Assembly (NCBI GenBank): GCA_902496335.1
Contig: CABVAO010000040.1
Span: forward strand, 1 to 15,261
DNA length: 15,261 bases
Direction of reading: 5' to 3'
Source: an uncultured Collinsella sp.
GTDB taxonomy: Bacteria > Actinomycetota > Coriobacteriia > Coriobacteriales > Coriobacteriaceae
The position numbers and the translations under genes were made by a program. The stretch's first letter is position 1. Each line of letters begins with the position of its first letter. Positions 13,981 to 15,261 of the stretch are shown piece after piece. Under the pieces are notes generated by a model. That model saw only the letters and a list, made by a program, of their open reading frames with translations, did no database searches and was not told the DNA's origin.

Positions 13981-15114
13981 CTATAGGGAGCTCGAGGAGA
14001 TGGCATCGGCTCCCGAGCGCATGACTTCCCCCAGCATCCTGATTCCTCGGTCAAGCTCGATCTGCTTTTCGAAGTAGTCGGCGTGCTCAAGGAAGCGCTC
14101 GCGCAGGGTGCGCAGGCCTGCTGCCTTTTCCGACCTCGCGTCCGCATCGCTGACGATTCTATCGAAGCAGAGTACGAGTGCGGTGAAGTCGTGGATGACG
14201 GGGAAGCGCTTTGTAAGGGCGACGAGCTCCTGGTCGATTCTGAGCTCCTCCCGCGCGGCCGTCGCGATGGAGCCGACGGGCTTCTGTAGGCGCTGCCCGA
14301 TCGTGTTCAGAACGTTGCCGTTATGAGCGGCCGCGTTGCGCAGGGCCTTCACGGGGAACAGGAGCTGCTTGACGGATTCGGCCTCCTGGCTGCGTTCCCT
14401 CCTGAGGTCGTAGAAGTAGAACTTGTAAAGCGCGATGATTCCCCCGAAGGAGACGAGTTCCAGGTAGTTCCAGACGTACATGTCCTCGCGTCTGCCATAC
14501 TTATTCGCGAGGTTCCGGGTGTAGTTCGAGTCTCCGAGGTACGAGACGCTGCGCTCAAGGTGCTCCGGGTCTATCCCCAAAGTCTGGTCCTCGGCGATGT
14601 GGAGCATCTCGAGGAAGAGCGTCGCTCGCTCGCTGCCGCCCACTCCATCTAGCCGGTCGGCGATGGCTTTCATCTTCTCGACGGCTGTTTCTGACCCGCT
14701 TGGATCGAACCGCTCCTCCAGCATCCTCTCCTTACGCACCCTCTCGTGGGCGAAGAGGAGGTCGAGGATCTCCTTCCCGTCGGCGCCGTCGTCCATCATC
14801 GTCCGGTTTAGATGGACCTTCATGTAGTGCTCGATGTCAAGCGTCATCGAGAGGATGTGCTCGCGGAGGTGGTGGTCGAGTCTGGTGAGCTCGGCGAGGT
14901 AGGCGAAGTCTAGGTTGACGTAGCGTCCGTAGCCCTCTGATGCGGAGCTACGATACGTTGAGAAGCACTTCGCAAACGCCTTGACCTTGAAAAAGAAGTT
15001 TTTGTCGCGGAGGAACGCAACCGCATCCTCGGGGCTCATTATGCCGAAGCGGACGCCCCGCTCTGCGAGGTGGGCGACCTGTTGTTCTGCCGGGATGAGC
15101 GGGCGCTCCTTCAT
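13981..15114 (-). CDS. Abi_2 / AbiF-AbiD-like HEPN-domain protein
   Basis: From ATG 15114 the product has 377 residues. The start is set by GGAGG (15122-15126) 7 nt upstream; an in-frame ATG at 15177 lies inside the hairpin-rich leader and gives an atypical N-terminus. The N-terminal part, PLIPAEQQVAHLAERGVRFG then FLRDKNFFFKVKAFAKCF (34-51), and LAELTRLDHHLREHILSM (73-90) with LDIEHYMKVHLNR (92-104) follow the Abi_2 pattern. The HEPN motif RN-x3-H is at Arg259-His264 (LRNAAAHNGNVLN). Family members (AbiD, AbiF) stop phage growth by abortive infection, and HEPN proteins are commonly RNases. It stands alone with no protein antitoxin beside it, but with a probable ncRNA in front. Activity as a toxin is inference; family membership is well supported. 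Confidence 0.85.
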   Translation of the reverse strand: MKERPLIPAEQQVAHLAERGVRFGIMSPEDAVAFLRDKNFFFKVKAFAKCFSTYRSSASEGYGRYVNLDFAYLAELTRLDHHLREHILSMTLDIEHYMKVHLNRTMMDDGADGKEILDLLFAHERVRKERMLEERFDPSGSETAVEKMKAIADRLDGVGGSERATLFLEMLHIAEDQTLGIDPEHLERSVSYLGDSNYTRNLANKYGRREDMYVWNYLELVSFGGIIALYKFYFYDLRRERSQEAESVKQLLFPVKALRNAAAHNGNVLNTIGQRLQKPVGSIATAAREELRIDQELVALTKRFPVIHDFTALVLCFDRIVSDADARSEKAAGLRTLRERFLEHADYFEKQIELDRGIRMLGEVMRSGADAISSSSL

Positions 15115-15126
15115 AGTCGAGCCTCC

Positions 15127-15193
15127 AAAACGAAAAATGCGGCTGTAGGTACAGGTACCCGCAGCCGCTAAAAGCACGAAGGCTTTTCACACT
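15127..15193 (-). ncRNA. candidate AbiF-type small RNA, terminated just before the Abi gene
   Basis: A transcript starting about 15193 would fold as a 6-bp hairpin AAAAGC-CTTCGT-GCTTTT (15187 to 15170) and then a second stem, GCGGCTG/CAGCCGC (15168-15162 with 15145-15139), capped by GGTAC-CT-GTACC after a symmetric 2x2 internal loop. Directly after it comes ATTTTTCGTTTT, which is a terminator tail. The RNA would be about 65 nt and end just before the ribosome site of the Abi gene. Conserved RNAs upstream of abiF genes have been described (the AbiF RNA motif). Match to that covariance model is not tested here. The alternative is a plain attenuator in the mRNA leader. Confidence 0.6.
15133..15168 (-). 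terminator. terminator/attenuator inside the Abi leader
   Basis: The stem GCGGCTG/CAGCCGC with an inner GGTAC/GTACC stem is followed by TTTTTCGTTTT on the minus strand. The ribosome site GGAGG of the Abi gene begins right after the T-rich tail. Transcripts reaching the gene must read through it, which would keep Abi protein low and make the short RNA the main product. Confidence 0.75.
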
Positions 15194-15199
15194 GCGGAC

Positions 15200-15227
15200 A
15201 GTATACCCCACTTTGTCGAAGGGGCAA
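15200..15227 (-). promoter_or_regulatory. promoter of the Abi leader RNA
   Basis: On the minus strand TTGCCC (15227-15222) and TATACT (15205-15200) stand 16 nt apart, a good sigma-70 pair. A start at the A of 15193 fits. The -35 overlaps the foot of the 14-bp palindrome at 15224-15256. Confidence 0.6.
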
Positions 15228-15256
15228 AGAGTGCGGGGAATTCCCGCACTCTTTGC
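15224..15256. terminator. 14-bp perfect palindrome at the right edge
   Basis: GCAAAGAGTGCGGG (15224-15237) is the exact reverse complement of 15243-15256 around the loop GAATT. Such a stem can end transcription from the gene off the right edge and so insulate the Abi leader promoter. The T-run after it is minimal (CTTTGC within the stem). It overlaps the -35 of the Abi promoter, so it could also be a protein-binding site. Confidence 0.5.
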
Positions 15257-15261
15257 GACAC

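Overview
This is a high-GC bacterial window. Gene content and codon use suggest an intestinal actinobacterium of the Coriobacteriia, probably Collinsella-like. That placement is inference, because no rRNA or other marker gene is present. Gene density is normal and intergenic regions are rich in hairpins.

Layout. (1) 1-84: the last codons of an OmpR/PhoB-type response regulator, then a 67-nt imperfect palindrome. (2) 180-2750 (-): rlmKL, a two-domain 23S rRNA methyltransferase whose first (RlmL) catalytic domain has lost its standard motifs. (3) 2751-3203: a gap with a short ORF that has good start signals but stops after 34 codons, and a probable 49-residue single-pass membrane protein. (4) 3204-12287: a sugar-utilisation locus. 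A HAD phosphatase and an RpiR/SIS regulator lie on the minus strand. Divergent from them is a run of MFS permease, class II aldolase, mannose-family PTS EIIA, EIIB, EIIC and EIID, aldo/keto reductase and HSL-family esterase, closed by a 12-bp-stem hairpin. The ~300-bp divergent gap carries at least seven TGAAA/TTTCA half-sites, several spaced about 22 nt apart, as expected for RpiR operators. (5) 12405-12659: the C-terminal third of another HAD phosphatase without its N-terminus. (6) 12871-13575: a transaldolase. (7) 13585-13785: a composite element with perfect 30-bp inverted repeats enclosing a strong terminator. (8) 13981-15114 (-): an Abi_2/AbiF-like HEPN protein. It is preceded by its own promoter and by a small, hairpin-rich, terminator-ended leader that looks like the non-coding RNA known to accompany abiF genes.

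How the genes may work together. The PTS would import and phosphorylate a sugar. The aldolase would cleave the phosphosugar or a derivative of it, and the HAD phosphatase, reductase and esterase would handle side reactions or modified forms such as esterified or oxidised sugars. RpiR would sense a phosphosugar through its SIS domain. The substrate cannot be read from the sequence. The locus lies between a truncated start (2826) and a truncated end (12405), so it may have been inserted or swapped in. The most notable system is the abiF-like HEPN gene with its putative RNA partner at the right edge, a possible RNA-regulated phage-defence or toxin-antitoxin module.
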